DNA of 64,000 nucleotides from Rhabditoides inermis. Its lineage: Eukaryota; Nematoda; Chromadorea; Rhabditida; Rhabditidae. Positions 1 to 11,868 of the stretch are shown piece by piece. Made by a program: the position numbers and the translations under genes. Position 1 is the first letter of the stretch. Each line of letters opens with the position of its first letter. The stretch lies in assembly GCA_963966185.1 (NCBI GenBank), contig CAWZYM010000402.1:1487501-1551500 (forward strand). The letters run 5' to 3'. A model generated the notes under the pieces. It had not been told where the DNA came from. It made no database searches and saw only the letters and a list, made by a program, of their open reading frames with translations.

Positions 1-3000
1 TGGGCTGAGTGGAGACTATTCGAAGGGCTCATCAACGTCATGAACTACAAACGATATGCAGTGTGTGCTTTACATCATGAACAACACACGTCACGCAGCG
101 TGTGCTTGGGTGTGCATGCGTTGCCTGTACCATTCATAAGACATAAACATACAACTACATACAATATATAGTGGGCCCGCAAATGAGTTACACTCTTTTG
201 ACGAGAGACATTAGGGTGGTTAGACAACAAACAAAACCCTTTGGATGAAGTTTTTAATGTATTATACAATACGACAATACAAAACATACAAACAAAGTGA
301 CGACTCAGGTTCGACGAACACGCTGACCGAGCTGGCGCAGCGGCGGCATGGCGCGCATCGGAGGAGCAACGCCAGCAGCACGATGAGCACGCACTCCGGC
401 GGACGGTACGTCAACTCATTATAACAATATTTATCTGCCATGCGATCATTCGCCAAGAGACACTGGCCTCTCCTTGACGCTGGCTCTCCTTGTACCATAC
501 ATACGTACACATTTCTAGTGCTTGTATAATCTATGCCAAGAAATATTAAAGATACAGTAACACAGCAGGAAATGTACATTGCGGCAAATATTGAGCTGAC
601 TCTGTGCTACCTGTATCCTAGGCTATCTGCTATCTGTGTATACTTATATTGTATGAATGTGTTCTTTTCGACAGGAAAAAAACTGATGATGTGAATGAAC
701 AAGGCTAACTCTTGACTGGCCACTGCAAGTGGTCAGCTACTCATTGGAGGGCTCCTCTAAAATGCATACAATAATTATAAGTGAACAACAACAACATTTA
801 TGCATAGCTTCACATAGAACAATGAATTTTGCTGACTGTATTCGTTTTGTCTACGCGCATTCGAGCGGCGGTATGGTTTGCACGCTCGTATGCTTACGGT
901 TAATCGCGGTTCGCGATAGCCGGCGTCTCCCCTTCGCACTCTTTCAACTCTGTTTATCCCATCCTGACACTCGCCCCTGTCCCAGTACATGAGTCGACAG
1001 CAATGTCCGCTAATTAGGAGAGAGGGAGAGAGGGAGAGAGGGAGGGAGGGAGGGAAAGAGGAGATAAGGGGGAGGAGGAACAGAAGGATTGTGAAGGTGT
1101 TAGAGGATATTCGGGTTGTTGTCTCTGCTGCTCCTATGCGCTCCATCTCGCTCACCGACCAGCTATTCTATGTCACACTGCCGATCTGCGCCACCGAATA
1201 CAAGTACATTTTGGTCGAGTCATATGAAGTATAACATAATAGTATTACAATACTGTTTAGTTTAGCCTAACTGTAACAAGTATAATGTGAATTGTTAAGG
1301 TCACAATGCGCCGTGATGAACACTCTCCACATGGCAGTGGCGCACAAGCAGCGAGACATCGTTGAACTTCTACTCAAGGTGTTCTCTCTTTATTCACTTA
1401 TCCTTTGACTGGCCAGTACAAGTGGTCCGCTTTCTGATTATCTGATTCTTTACTCAGTGTGATTTCTCTTGCTTTACTTCACTTTCTATAACTAGTGCGC
1501 ATCATTTTATAGTTGAGAGAAGAGCTCTTTCTTTACTGATCTCTCCTGTCTGTGTGTGTGACTCATATTATAGTTAAATGCACAGGGGCGTTTAGAATTA
1601 CCAAGGTTCATCGAAATTCACTCTCGAGAACTTGGCAAAACTGATTGCACGTAGCAGGAATCGAACCGACATTGCATGGTGCGTTAACCGTGAGCGTTAC
1701 CACAACACTACGACGACATATCTGCATAACTCATATCGACGAGATCTGCACAGAGCTCTACTTTCCGATAAGCCTTTTGGCGCGATGTTCGAATTCGCCT
1801 TACCAAGCTTCGCACGTACACATGTTGGTAAGCGTGTAGGTAACGCGGAAACGCCGTTCTTTCGCGTGTTTCCATGGGTCAAGCAATGAAACAAAGTCAA
1901 AAACTAAGTGCCACTGTGCCTTTGAGCATATTAGTGATAACGTATCATTCCAGTCCGGCTACGACCCGAACGCGGCGGCGCAGTGTCACTGCAAGGGCAA
2001 CTGCACCGCCACCGGCAACATCCCGCTGGCGAGCATCATGCCGAGGTAGATTCACGCGTATTTGCATCTCTGAATTCTTGAAATGTCTTCTTGATTCACC
2101 GGCAACATACCCCTCGCTAGTATCATGCCGAGGTAGTAGAAGATTTTGTATTAGTATAGCTCAAATTCTGAAGACATCTTTGAATTTGTCGCTTCTCAGA
2201 AGAAGAATCTCTAAAAGGGTGGTCAGTCTTTTTGAAAGCTATTCCGAAGTGTTTCGAAGAGATAGCAATGCATTTCGAAGTGTTCGGTATTTGGGAGTCT
2301 GCCGAAGAAAATTCGGAAGTGTTTCTGGTGGCGTTTCGAAAAGCAATTTTGTGTTTAGACGAGTGTTTTTGGGAGTGTTTTGAGGAGACTGACCGCAACG
2401 TACGAAAGTTCACATGTTTTCGTCCCGAATATCCTATGAACTTTCCGGGTGATAGTCCGGCACGCAATCGTGTGAAGACGATATTAAACCGAAACACCTC
2501 AATAGAAATTCCTAAATTAGCATATGCAAATTCCAGCCGCACCCACTCGATGACGCCGGAGCTGTGCTCTACCTGCTCCCAGCTGCGAGTCGTGTCCATT
2601 GTCGATCAGGTGAGATTGCCCGAAATTTTTTAGTCTTATGCTTCATTGTTCTGAAAGTCCAAAATGTTAGAATCTTGTTCACGATTCCGAGAAAAAACGT
2701 TGTTTTATCATGTATTCATTCAGACGCCTCTCGGTGTGGCGGTTCGAGCACAGTCCGCCGAACTCATCGCTCTGCTCATCGCCTATGGAGCCGACGTGAA
2801 CCTGGGTGAGCCCTTCCAACTTTTTTTCTCTGACTCTACTCAGACGCCTCTCGGGTGTCCATTGTCCTGTATGCAATAGTACAAAGTCGATAACAGTGTA
2901 CTACTGCGTTTACCTTTTTATTGTTATGTAAAAGGTTCATGTATGTGGATGTGCATTCTAGGCGATGAGGACGGCAACACTCCACTGATGTTGGCGGTGC

Positions 3001-6000
3001 GCGACTCGCCCCTATCCTGGCCCTGCCTGCACACCCTCATATTCTTCGGCGCGCAGTGAGTAGTATACTTCTTACCTTTGAATTCATTTTCCCCCGCCTC
3101 TCATCAACTCAGGTTGCACTCCTGGGGTCGTTGAGCTCCTTCATACATCTCCTTCATGCCGTGTTTCAGTGCCGCAAGCTTGTTGTTGCTTGTTGAAACC
3201 TAAACACATTGCAGGATCGAGCTGAAGAACATCCGCGGCATCTGCTCGCTCGACTTAGCCCCGGAGCTGCGCAAACTGCAGCAGAGCTGCGTCGAGGAGC
3301 TGTTCAAGAGCGCGTGCGCAGGTGCGCTTCTTCACCTTTTCGTGACTATTAGTGTCTTAATGGCCAGAATCAACTTTTGACAAAAGACTCTCAAAAAAGC
3401 GGTTTGAAGCGGTTTTCTGATATTTAATCGAGTCTGACCCCGCCTTTGCAGGCGAGCAGCCCGAGTCGTCCCTGTCTCGCAGCACGAAAACGGACATATC
3501 CCGCCCGTGGAATCGGCTGCAAGTCGACAACAGTACGTTGATGCTCGTAACTGTTTTGTCATGTCAAATGCCGACACGTCCCAGGGGTGTCAAATTGTCG
3601 CGGAGCGTAGGTTTTGCCGAAGTAGTCTATTCACAGTCGTTCTTCATATGCCTAACCAAATAAAGTACGCGGAGCAATTTCTGGCGGCGCCTCGCTCGAG
3701 ACACAGGCAAAAACAAGGGGCGTCACGTTCTATTTTTCGCGCTCATCCTCATATGCCGTGTTTGAGTGTCGCAAGGCGAGCGCAGTCTGCACAAGGTGCC
3801 GCTCTCTCCGAAAGCCTCGGCCGCTCCGTCTGTGTCCACGTGTTCGATGCTGGACACGGCGAGTGCAAAGGTGAGCGGAGCAATCCTATTCGACCACCCA
3901 ACTGTTGCAGGAGAGCTCGCGACGCAAGAGCCTCGTCAGCCTGCAGCTGCATCGCCGAGCCAAGCTCGCCAAGGACTGTGAGTGCATGTCATCTCTCCGG
4001 TTGCAACCCCTTTTGCAGATGCCGTGCTCGATTCGGTGAGCTGGGACCAGGCGTGGGAGCTGCTCAAGAAGATGGCGGCCAATCCCGAGTGCCTCGAGAC
4101 GATACAGGTAAGGAAGAATGAAAGGAAAACTTATCAGAAGTCTGTGACGTAATCCATTTTCATTACATTCATCGATGTACTTCTTGTAAGCAACTAGCGA
4201 CTTGTACATAGACATGTACTCAAGAGCCTCCTTATTAACTACATTGGTCGAAGGTTGTGCCGGTTGTATAACTTGATACTGCTGAGAAACAAACTATAAA
4301 AAGGCGCGCTAAGAGAATAATTATCGTCAGGCGTCGCTGCTCAAGTTCGCTCCGCAGCTGGAACAGACGCCGTCTGTGGACAGCGAGACGTTCGACTCGC
4401 ACCTCGGCGGTCTCCTCCACAAACTCATCATGGTGAGGCAGTGACTAATTTTCATTGCTGTCTTTCTATAGCCATCCTATAGCTTCGAAACCTTACCGAT
4501 GACACACGCTATTATCATTCATCATGATGAGATTTGCACATAATGTTGTTTTGCAGACAGCGATCGAGCAGTACGAGACTTCCACGCCCACGTACAAGCG
4601 ACAGAAGCGGATGCAGCTCATCCACATACTCTCCTCCATCACACAGTTCTGCTTCCAGTTCCTGCAGGTGTGTCTTTTTTCATGTTTTGTTTCTATAAAC
4701 TAAAATGACAAAAATGCTCATAGCATACATGTTGTTTGTTGGATATATCGCTCTGGTCACAGAAAAGCGGCACGACGCGACAATTCTCCGTGCTGAACAC
4801 ATTGAACAAGGTACTATTTGGTTGTTTTTGTATACCTTTAATTGCCGAATATAACACACATTACATTACAGTGCATAACACTATTGTTACACCTATAGAT
4901 TATGATTCGTTTGTGTTCAGATCATCGACGCTGGCCTCGTGCACAATCTGTTCACGTTCACTGACGTCATCTTTCACTCGTCGAGGATACTCAATCGCAC
5001 GCACGCCTTCGACACGGAGGACGTCGCGTCGCCCGAAGGTGCGGTTCTGGCTTTTTTTTTCATTTGACATACCTTCTCAGGCGGAGTTGCAACATTTGAA
5101 GAGTTGCAACATTTGAAGGCAACGTAGAATCGTCGTTCTTTTTCACTACTCGATGGTTAAAACGATTTTACATGTTCCCAAAGTGGAAAATAAGTCGCCA
5201 CTGTACCTTTAGGCGGCTCGTTCAACTCTCAGTGCGACCAGAACTCCACCGTCGATCATGTCTTCATCTACGGAGCGGGGTGAGTCTGACCTTCCCTTCT
5301 TTCTTTCGGAGCTCCCATGAATAGCTAAATATTCAATACAGATATCCTGAGCTCGATATTTGCCGCATTGTACATTTTCTGTTGTGTTACTGTGTTTCTA
5401 AAATCTCTTGGCATATGAATATGGTACATTTACGGCCACTAAAGTTGTCCACGAACGGCTGAATGGTTCAAAACCCTAAAGTTTCAAAATAAGCCTCGCT
5501 CATGCCTGGAGAATTGGAGAAAACTTTAGATGTATGTACATATGCGTGGTACGTTCCAGGTACAAGAAGGGTCAGTGCACGCGTAAACATAAAATATAAA
5601 TGTTTTATAATTACGACCATTAGATGTTTGTACGTATGTGTGTTTTCCAGGTACAAGGAGGGTCAGTGCACGCTGCCGTCGCCGACGCAGACTCCCATCA
5701 TCCATCGCACCGACCTCACCACCGCCTTCGCCAACGTCGATCCCAGTCAAAGTGAGCGCGAAATATGTCATTCGTTAGTTGCCAGTCGGCAGCCGGGCTT
5801 ACCAGTTATGCTTATGTAGTTACCAGTCTATATAGGGTTTATTAGTTACCAGTCTATATAAGCGGCAAATGAGCGTACAGACGGGACGAACGGGAAGGAT
5901 TTCTATTTGTTAGTTTTGTTAACTGGTATTGTTCAGTGATCGTGTGCCTGCACAACGCCATCACGCTGCTCAACCGAGAGGTGCGTTTTTTTTTTGGGAA

Positions 6001-9000
6001 GATCTCGTTTGATATGACATCTTGATGACCGTCTATATGAAAAAGATCTTCAGAAAGTGTATTTTTGTATCATACAGCGGTTTTTTGATGCATAATCGAG
6101 TCTTACCACTACTTTACTCCTACAGGCGGGGCTGCGACACGTGTGCTCGCCGGCGCACCGCTGGCGGCAATGCTGCCAGCACTGCGCGCAGATACTCATA
6201 GCAAGGTGAGTGACATACAGTGGGCGCAGCATAGCCTTCTATAGTTGTATAATCAGGATATAGCGATTCTGGATGATTGATTGATTATAGCCTCCTATTG
6301 ACGGCTAAATATTTGAATTCAAATGCAAAAAGATTGTCTCTCGCAGAACAATGAAAATCCGTTTATTCACTGTTATTAGAAAACAAGGAAGATGCAAAGA
6401 AACACGGTAATCGTTCTCATTCAGATTGTTGCTGTTCCTCACCCACATGCGCCACTTCCGCCAGCGGCTCTCCGAGAAGCAGCAGCTGAAAGCGCTCGTT
6501 CAGCTACTCGAACCCACGCTCGAGCCGGTGAGTGGTGTTTTATTTTGGCTATCGTATGTATGTGTATTGTCGTCAAGCATCAGATACGGTGATAGATAAA
6601 TATGCAAAACTACATATAATTTACTTCATTTTGATATACAGTGATCACGTAACACTCGAAAAGACATCCCTATAAAGGTAGTTTGTTTTTGTTCTTGCCA
6701 AGAATTGGTGGTGATTCACATTGTTTCAGCAACTGCTCTGTCTTCTGCTGCAATGTCTGGCGCTCGTCGCTCTCGATCCGTCCACGCATCCGACGTTCGT
6801 AGACGTGCAGATCGACGACGTGCTCATTCAGATGATCTTGCCGGCTGACGATTGGTACGTCTCTTTCTCTCACTCTCTTTTTCCTTTGCCGACCCAATAT
6901 CAACTCCTTCCCAAATGTCATTCGATTAAAAATAACTCTTTTCAACCAAATCTCTCGTCTCTTTTATTCATCATTTCACAGGTACTACACGAACCACTCC
7001 ACCAAGTTCGGTCACTTTGTCAAGTACCACGCCGCGCGAATCCTCGTATATGTGGGAATGGGCGACCGCGTCGGCAGCCGAGTCAACATCTTCCATTCAC
7101 CCAGTGCGTATCTGATCTGTTCTCTCTCCCCCCTCTCTTTCTCTCCTCTCGTTCTCTCTTCCATTCACACATCTCTCTTCCAGCCGAGGTGACGTCGGAA
7201 GGCAAGCGAGGCACGCCCATCTACCCCAACGAAGACGCCTACATCTGCGAGACGTGCGCCACTCCGCGGAGCATGCACACGTTCAGGTTGCTTCGCTGGT
7301 TTACTTTCGTAAAATTGCGATCACTCTTTTCGGAAGTGTTTCAAAGCGACTGACCGCCACTTTATCTTGCAGCAACACGGCGATGAGTGTGGAGGGTGTG
7401 CTGCAGAAGCTGCTCGAGGAGCTGGTCAAGAACACGTCGCACCTGTCGACCACCGAGCCGATCACGGAGGAGTCTCCCTCGTGCCAGTCCCCGCCGGCGC
7501 TCACTGTCAACAAGGCACAGGCGCGCGCCAGCTCCATCTCCGCGGTATGATAATCTGTTCGTTTTGTGTTTCCGCGGAATGCTAACCGTTGTAAAAGTAT
7601 GTCCGCGGTATGATATGAACACCGTTCGTTTTGAATGATAATAGTTTGTACGGGGTTTTCATTTTCACAACAAAATGAATGAACATGTACAAACATGACA
7701 AGATAGGAAAACATACAACAAAACGAATCGCGGGAGCCACCGTTGAAAAGCGACAGGGAAAAACGCAGTTTTGTTGATTGATGTCATCTTTTTCCAGCTG
7801 CTGGAAAAGACGAGCGAGATCCTGAACACGACGTCGTTTCAAATGAGCATCTCGCTTGAGAATCTAGAGGCGCACCTGTGCAAACTTGGATTGGTCCTCG
7901 ATCCCATACTCTTGTTAAGGTTGGTGTGTGTTTTTTTTTTTACTTTTTTTCATCACATTGTTTGATATTTCACAGATTGTTGCTGCACAAGCTGTCGTGG
8001 GATCTGGGGCTCATCTCGAAGAAGCGAATTGCTGCGACAGAGGCCAGCACCCAGCGAGTATCGCACAAGGTTAGAGTTGGTACGATCGTACTCCAATAGA
8101 TTTCGCAATACAGACGATCCGCGACCCGCGCGCACACTCCTCATGCAGTCTCGGCGGGAACGTGGGTCGGTGAGTGGTAGAGTGACGCTAGACTAGCATG
8201 CTCCCATACTAACACACACACGCTCGCGTGTCTGCCGTTGTAGCGGGTTCGGCAAGAGCAAGTCATTCGATCGCAGGGAGGAGCGCGAGAGCGCCAAAGA
8301 GAGGAACTTCCTACGTGTCGACCAGGGAAGTCGCACGAGCAAGCGGGTGCGCATCAGGAGATCTAGGTACAAGCGATCTATATATGTATATATATGTATA
8401 TATATATATATATCCTTCTCCTCCTCTCTTTCTCTATTAACCCGACTACAGTTCTGTTGACATCATTGCTCGGCCGAAGCGCTTCAGCTCAGGAGCCAAG
8501 GACCTCAAGAACAAGGGACGAAGGAAACGGTATGCACTTTATAATAAATGATGAATTGATGAATGACATTGGCTCACAGACTGGACACGGACACGTCTGT
8601 GGGCTCGAACCGGTCGAAGAAGACCAACTCGTCGTCGTCGTCGGTGCAGAAGCACCTGCCGCGCTATATCCAGTCGCTGTTCCGCGGCCGCATGGGCACC
8701 GACCCCTGTAAGCGACATCGACGTGAGTTTGAGAAGCGCTCAGTCGCTTCAAAACTATCTATACTGACTTTGAAGCGCCTTGCGTATGCAAACAGCGTAT
8801 TCCGATAGCGTTTGCAAAAGGATGTTCTTTTTTTTGCCTGTGAAACACGACAAAACAGCGTGTTTCGAAAGCGTTTTGAAGGAGGCGTTTCGGAAAGATT
8901 GACGAGACAGTCGTCCACAAACTCATATGAACATTCAGGAGACTCGTCTCCGGAGAGCAACACGAGCGGGTCGGACGCGGTGCTCGAATTCACGAAAAAG

Positions 9001-11600
9001 CTACAGAACTACCCGCTCACTAGGAAGGAAGCACAGCGACAGGCGTTCAAGGTAACGCTGCAATCGAATACAACATATCATTTCATGTGTGTATGAGTGC
9101 ATGGCATAATACCCACTTATGAAGAATTTATTCTATTCTTCTATTATATCTACACACGTAGAATAACGGCCAGCAAGACTCGACCGGCGACTCTGTGCGA
9201 GCCACCAAGGCGATGGGCTATCAGTACCTGCCCGAGCTGGAAGTGCAAGGAGCCAGTCCGCCCAGGTAAGCACTAAAACGCGCCTATTGAGTAACGGACA
9301 GACTCAAATCCTAGTAACAGCCGCAGATTCGTATCTTGAAGGTCGGAAAGATATTGGCAGTTGGGGTGAGAGGAGCAGATGTAATGATTAGGCACGTATT
9401 CACGTAATGATGGGGTTTTCCCTCGACGGTTTGAAATTCAGTCGACTGTTGAATGATTGAATGTTTATGCTGAGGTGGAAGTCGAGTTAGTTCTTAGGTT
9501 CTTATGAGTGATTTCGTTTTGTACGTGTCATAATAATATTTGCGATTCCGAATAAACATTTGATTTGATTTGATTTGATTATGCTAATGTGCAGGTCTCC
9601 CGCGCCTGTGCTGTCACAGGCGGGCGATGCGATGTCGCTGTTCGACCGTCGCCCGAGCAGCCCGCAGGCCATCCCCGGCCTCCCACAGATCGAGATCCGC
9701 CGCCCCTCCGCCCTGTCCCAGTTCGACTTTGGCTACTTTGTCAACTCACCCGAGCTCAGTGGCAGCGACGTGAGTGGGATTGTAAGTTCATTCAGCAACG
9801 ATTTATTATCGTTTCAGCATGCATTCACGCATTCAATGTTAATGAATCAAAATGGCATGGTTTAGGTTTCGGACTGCGCCCCGCTGTTGTTGAGTGGTCA
9901 GCAGGTGAGCGGGAGTCGCAAGAGCTCAGATGAGTCGTCGATGGGCGGATGGTCATCGCGAGCGTCTTCTGTCATGTCGCAGAGGTTTGTTTTTGTACAA
10001 TAAGCTCATTGTAACATGTTATAATATATGTATATATGTTACATACAATGTATTCTTCGCGCTTTAGCTGTCGCTGCTCGATGTCGTCTCGATCGTCGAT
10101 GGGACTGCGGCTGTCGACGTTCTCAGCCGGCACTTCTATCGCTTCCGACAATTCCGGACCCTTTCTGTTCAGCTTCGTACTCAGGAAGGTGCGTTCTGTG
10201 TCGCTTTTACACTCTTTGCCCATATGTACCTCTCATCGTGCTGGTGACTGCTTTTCCAAGACTCTGTTGCATGTCTTCGGTAGTATAGTGGTTAGTAACC
10301 GCGTCTGTCACATGCGAGACCCGGGTTCAATTCCCGGCCGAAGAGAATGTTTTGCGAAATAAATATAAATGTACTCTCATATAGGACACATTTTCACACA
10401 TGCAATAAACATTTTAAAGTGTTTAGATTAAATTAAATCAAACTTAGCGCGCGTCGACGATCGGCACGCGGATTCCGCTGCCGCGCGGAGCTCTGTCGCG
10501 GAATAGCGGCGACAGTTTGCGGGTGCCGGATCGAGAGGTGGTTAGTGGCCCATGCCTCGCCCACTACAGCCGACACTTTGCAGAGCCCGCTGCAGATCCT
10601 CTCCGCCAACGAGATGAACCCCGACTTCCAATGCGTCCGCCAGCTGGTGCTCAACCTGCTGCAGGTCTTCACAAAGGTATATTCAGTCAGCTCAACATTT
10701 CTATCAAAACATCATGTTCTCCAACAGTTCTATAGTACACCGAACGATTGAACAGCAAACAATACTTGGTAATCTCAGCAAAATTTAGTCAAAAAACATC
10801 ATTCAATGGCTTTTGATATTTCTCTAATCACCCTAAATGTCTGTCGTGAAAAGAGTGGAATTCATCTGAATTCTGAGAGCCATTTATACAACTTTACATT
10901 GTAGAAGTTATTTTAATTATTGAAACTTGCAGCGGAACATGTCGGTGATGCACACTCTGAAGGAGAGCGCCGAGGTGATGCGACAGATCCTCAACTCGCC
11001 CCAGCACCCGACTGTCAAGAACTGGTGAGTGATACAGCGAACCGTGTTTTCTTCGAATATCTAATCAAATTTGAATTTCAATCGCTCATCATTGCGTCTT
11101 CAGTGAACTTGAGCTAAAAGGAGATGAGAAAAAATATATATATATATATACCATATTTTTGTAAAAACATGGTGAAACTATAATAAGCTCGCACTTAGCT
11201 CAGGATTTTTCGTTGAAAACATTATCGTGGATTTTGAACATACAGTATACTGAACGAAATGCGCAGCATCTTGTTTTTGCCGTTCATATCTCTATTCCAC
11301 TGATCCTCTCACATGATCACATGACGCAGTGGTAACGCTCTCGCTTATCAAGCAGCGGTTCGAGAGTTCAATCTAGGGTACCCTCGCTAAATTTTGTCAA
11401 ATTGAAAACATCATCCAAAAGGTTTTGATCGTTGTCTAACCACCCTAATGTCTCTCGTTAAAAGATTGGAACTCAATTGCGGGCCCATCAAATGTGTTGT
11501 GCAGGTGCGCGGAGATCATCCACGTGGTGACGACGCAGATGGAGAACGAGGAGACGAGCGTCTCCGAGAACGTCGAGCAGGTCAACGACGAGTACCTCGA
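1..11600 (+). CDS. Ankyrin-repeat/armadillo-like protein, 5'-incomplete
   Basis: About 30 short exons stay open with consistent phase. The first visible coding is at 1-63 (WRLFEGLINVMNYKRY), then 309-409, 1306-1378 (ankyrin core TLHMAVAHKQRDIVELLLK), 1954-2045 (cysteine-rich CHCKGNC), 2539-2608, 2724-2805 (TPLGVAVRAQ, IAYGADVNL), 2963-3057 (GNTPLMLAVRDS) and 3214-3321. These are ankyrin repeats with an unusual Cys-rich insert. From about 4019 to 8069 the exons encode Leu-rich helices (RMQLIHILSSITQFCFQFLQ, LLCLLLQCLALVALDP, HAARILVYVGMGDRVGSR) that look like an ARM/HEAT solenoid. From 8114 to 10540 the product is Ser/Arg-rich and probably disordered; 10582-11600 is helical again (NEYLD-type end at 11600). 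No start codon is seen, so the gene probably begins left of the window. I do not recognise the family by name. A scaffold role is inferred only. The exon may also read on to a TGA at 11684-11686. Confidence 0.72.
171..262 (-). mobile_element. SINE family A fragment, minus strand
   Basis: GACGAGAGACATTAGGGTGG and GTTAGACAACAAACAAAACC are the reverse complement of the family A body, and the match continues through GTGGGCCCGCAAATGAGTTA. Confidence 0.55.
1570..1735 (-). mobile_element. tRNA-like head on minus strand, SINE candidate
   Basis: The minus strand contains GTTGTGGTAACGCTCACGG (box A-like) and TCGGTTCGATTCCTGCTACG (perfect box B). The implied acceptor and anticodon stems do not pair well, so it is not called a tRNA gene. 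No second copy is visible in this window. Confidence 0.35.
2214..2397. mobile_element. TIR element (TTCGAA family), copy 1
   Basis: Ends GGTCAGTCTTTTTGAAAG and GAGGAGACTGACCGC are inverted. The inside is a degenerate array of TTCGAAGTG/TTCGGAAG units. It is a member of the family defined by the 15824, 32935 and 44484 copies. Confidence 0.65.
7304..7364. mobile_element. TIR element fragment
   Basis: TTTTCGGAAGTGTTTCAAAG then CGACTGACCGCCACTTTA preserves only the right end of the TTCGAA family, in an intron before exon 7373. Confidence 0.45.
8734..8905. mobile_element. Diverged TIR element, TTCGAA family
   Basis: GCGCTCAGTCGCTTCAAAAC at the left and GTTTCGGAAAGATTGACGAG at the right are weakly inverted, with TTTGAAGCG and TTTCGAAAGCG units inside. 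Boundaries are uncertain. Confidence 0.4.
9500..9580 (+). mobile_element. SINE-like 3' tail copy
   Basis: TGCGATTCCGAATAAACATT followed by (TGATT)n at 9541-9580, ending about 14 nt before exon 9595. Same family as 22880-22960 and 58718-58812. Confidence 0.5.
10274..10345 (+). tRNA. tRNA-Asp (anticodon GTC)
   Basis: A full cloverleaf can be drawn: acceptor TCTTCGG pairs perfectly with CCGAAGA, the D arm includes the box A region TAGTATAGTGGTTAGTAA, the anticodon arm is CGCGT-CTGTCAC-ATGCG with anticodon GTC, the T arm is CCGGG-TTCAATT-CCCGG, and the discriminator base is G. It lies in the intron 10189-10447, on the same strand as the ankyrin/ARM gene. The gene would be made by RNA polymerase III from its internal promoter and looks intact. 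Confidence 0.93.
10777..10862 (+). mobile_element. SINE family A fragment
   Basis: AAATTTAGTCAAAAAACATC, TCTAATCACCCTAAATGTCT and GTCGTGAAAAGAGTGGAA match the body of the 11318 copy; the tRNA-like head is missing. Confidence 0.55.
11318..11492 (+). mobile_element. tRNA-derived SINE candidate (family A)
   Basis: The head GACGCAGTGGTAACGCTCTC followed by GGTTCGAGAGTTCAATC resembles tRNA boxes A and B. The body AACATCATCCAAAAGGTTTT, then CTAACCACCCTAATGTCTCT, is shared with 10777-10862 (+) and 171-262 (-). Family-wide sharing over about 90 bp supports a SINE. Its end lies about 13 nt before exon 11506, so it now supplies part of the intron's 3' region. Confidence 0.6.
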
Positions 11601-11868
11601 CGTGAGTGCGCGCTTCTCAGAATTCGGAATTGAGATCATTTATCGCGAATCAAGTAGCACAGGGAGAGTTACGGCAAGGTCATGGTGAAGGACGGTGAAG
11701 TGTGCTCTTCTCAGTTGTTTCTAATCATCATATTTTCATATAAGACGAATCGGTGCATGACTGCTTTCAAACCAGTATCGACTTTCACGGGTGTCTGTCT
11801 CGCACAGATTGTTTTGACTTTGGCCCGGCGCGCGCGTGCGCGCCGCCTGACTAAACCATCATTGTGCC

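Noticed and set aside
1640..1735. tRNA gene on the minus strand
   Set aside because: Box A and B are present but the acceptor and anticodon stems do not pair; kept only as a SINE-head candidate.
2123..2633. Frames of 130-170 codons on both strands
   Set aside because: They lie in a TTCGAA-type TIR element. The same peptide-like pattern recurs in the other copies, so it is repeat DNA rather than a gene.
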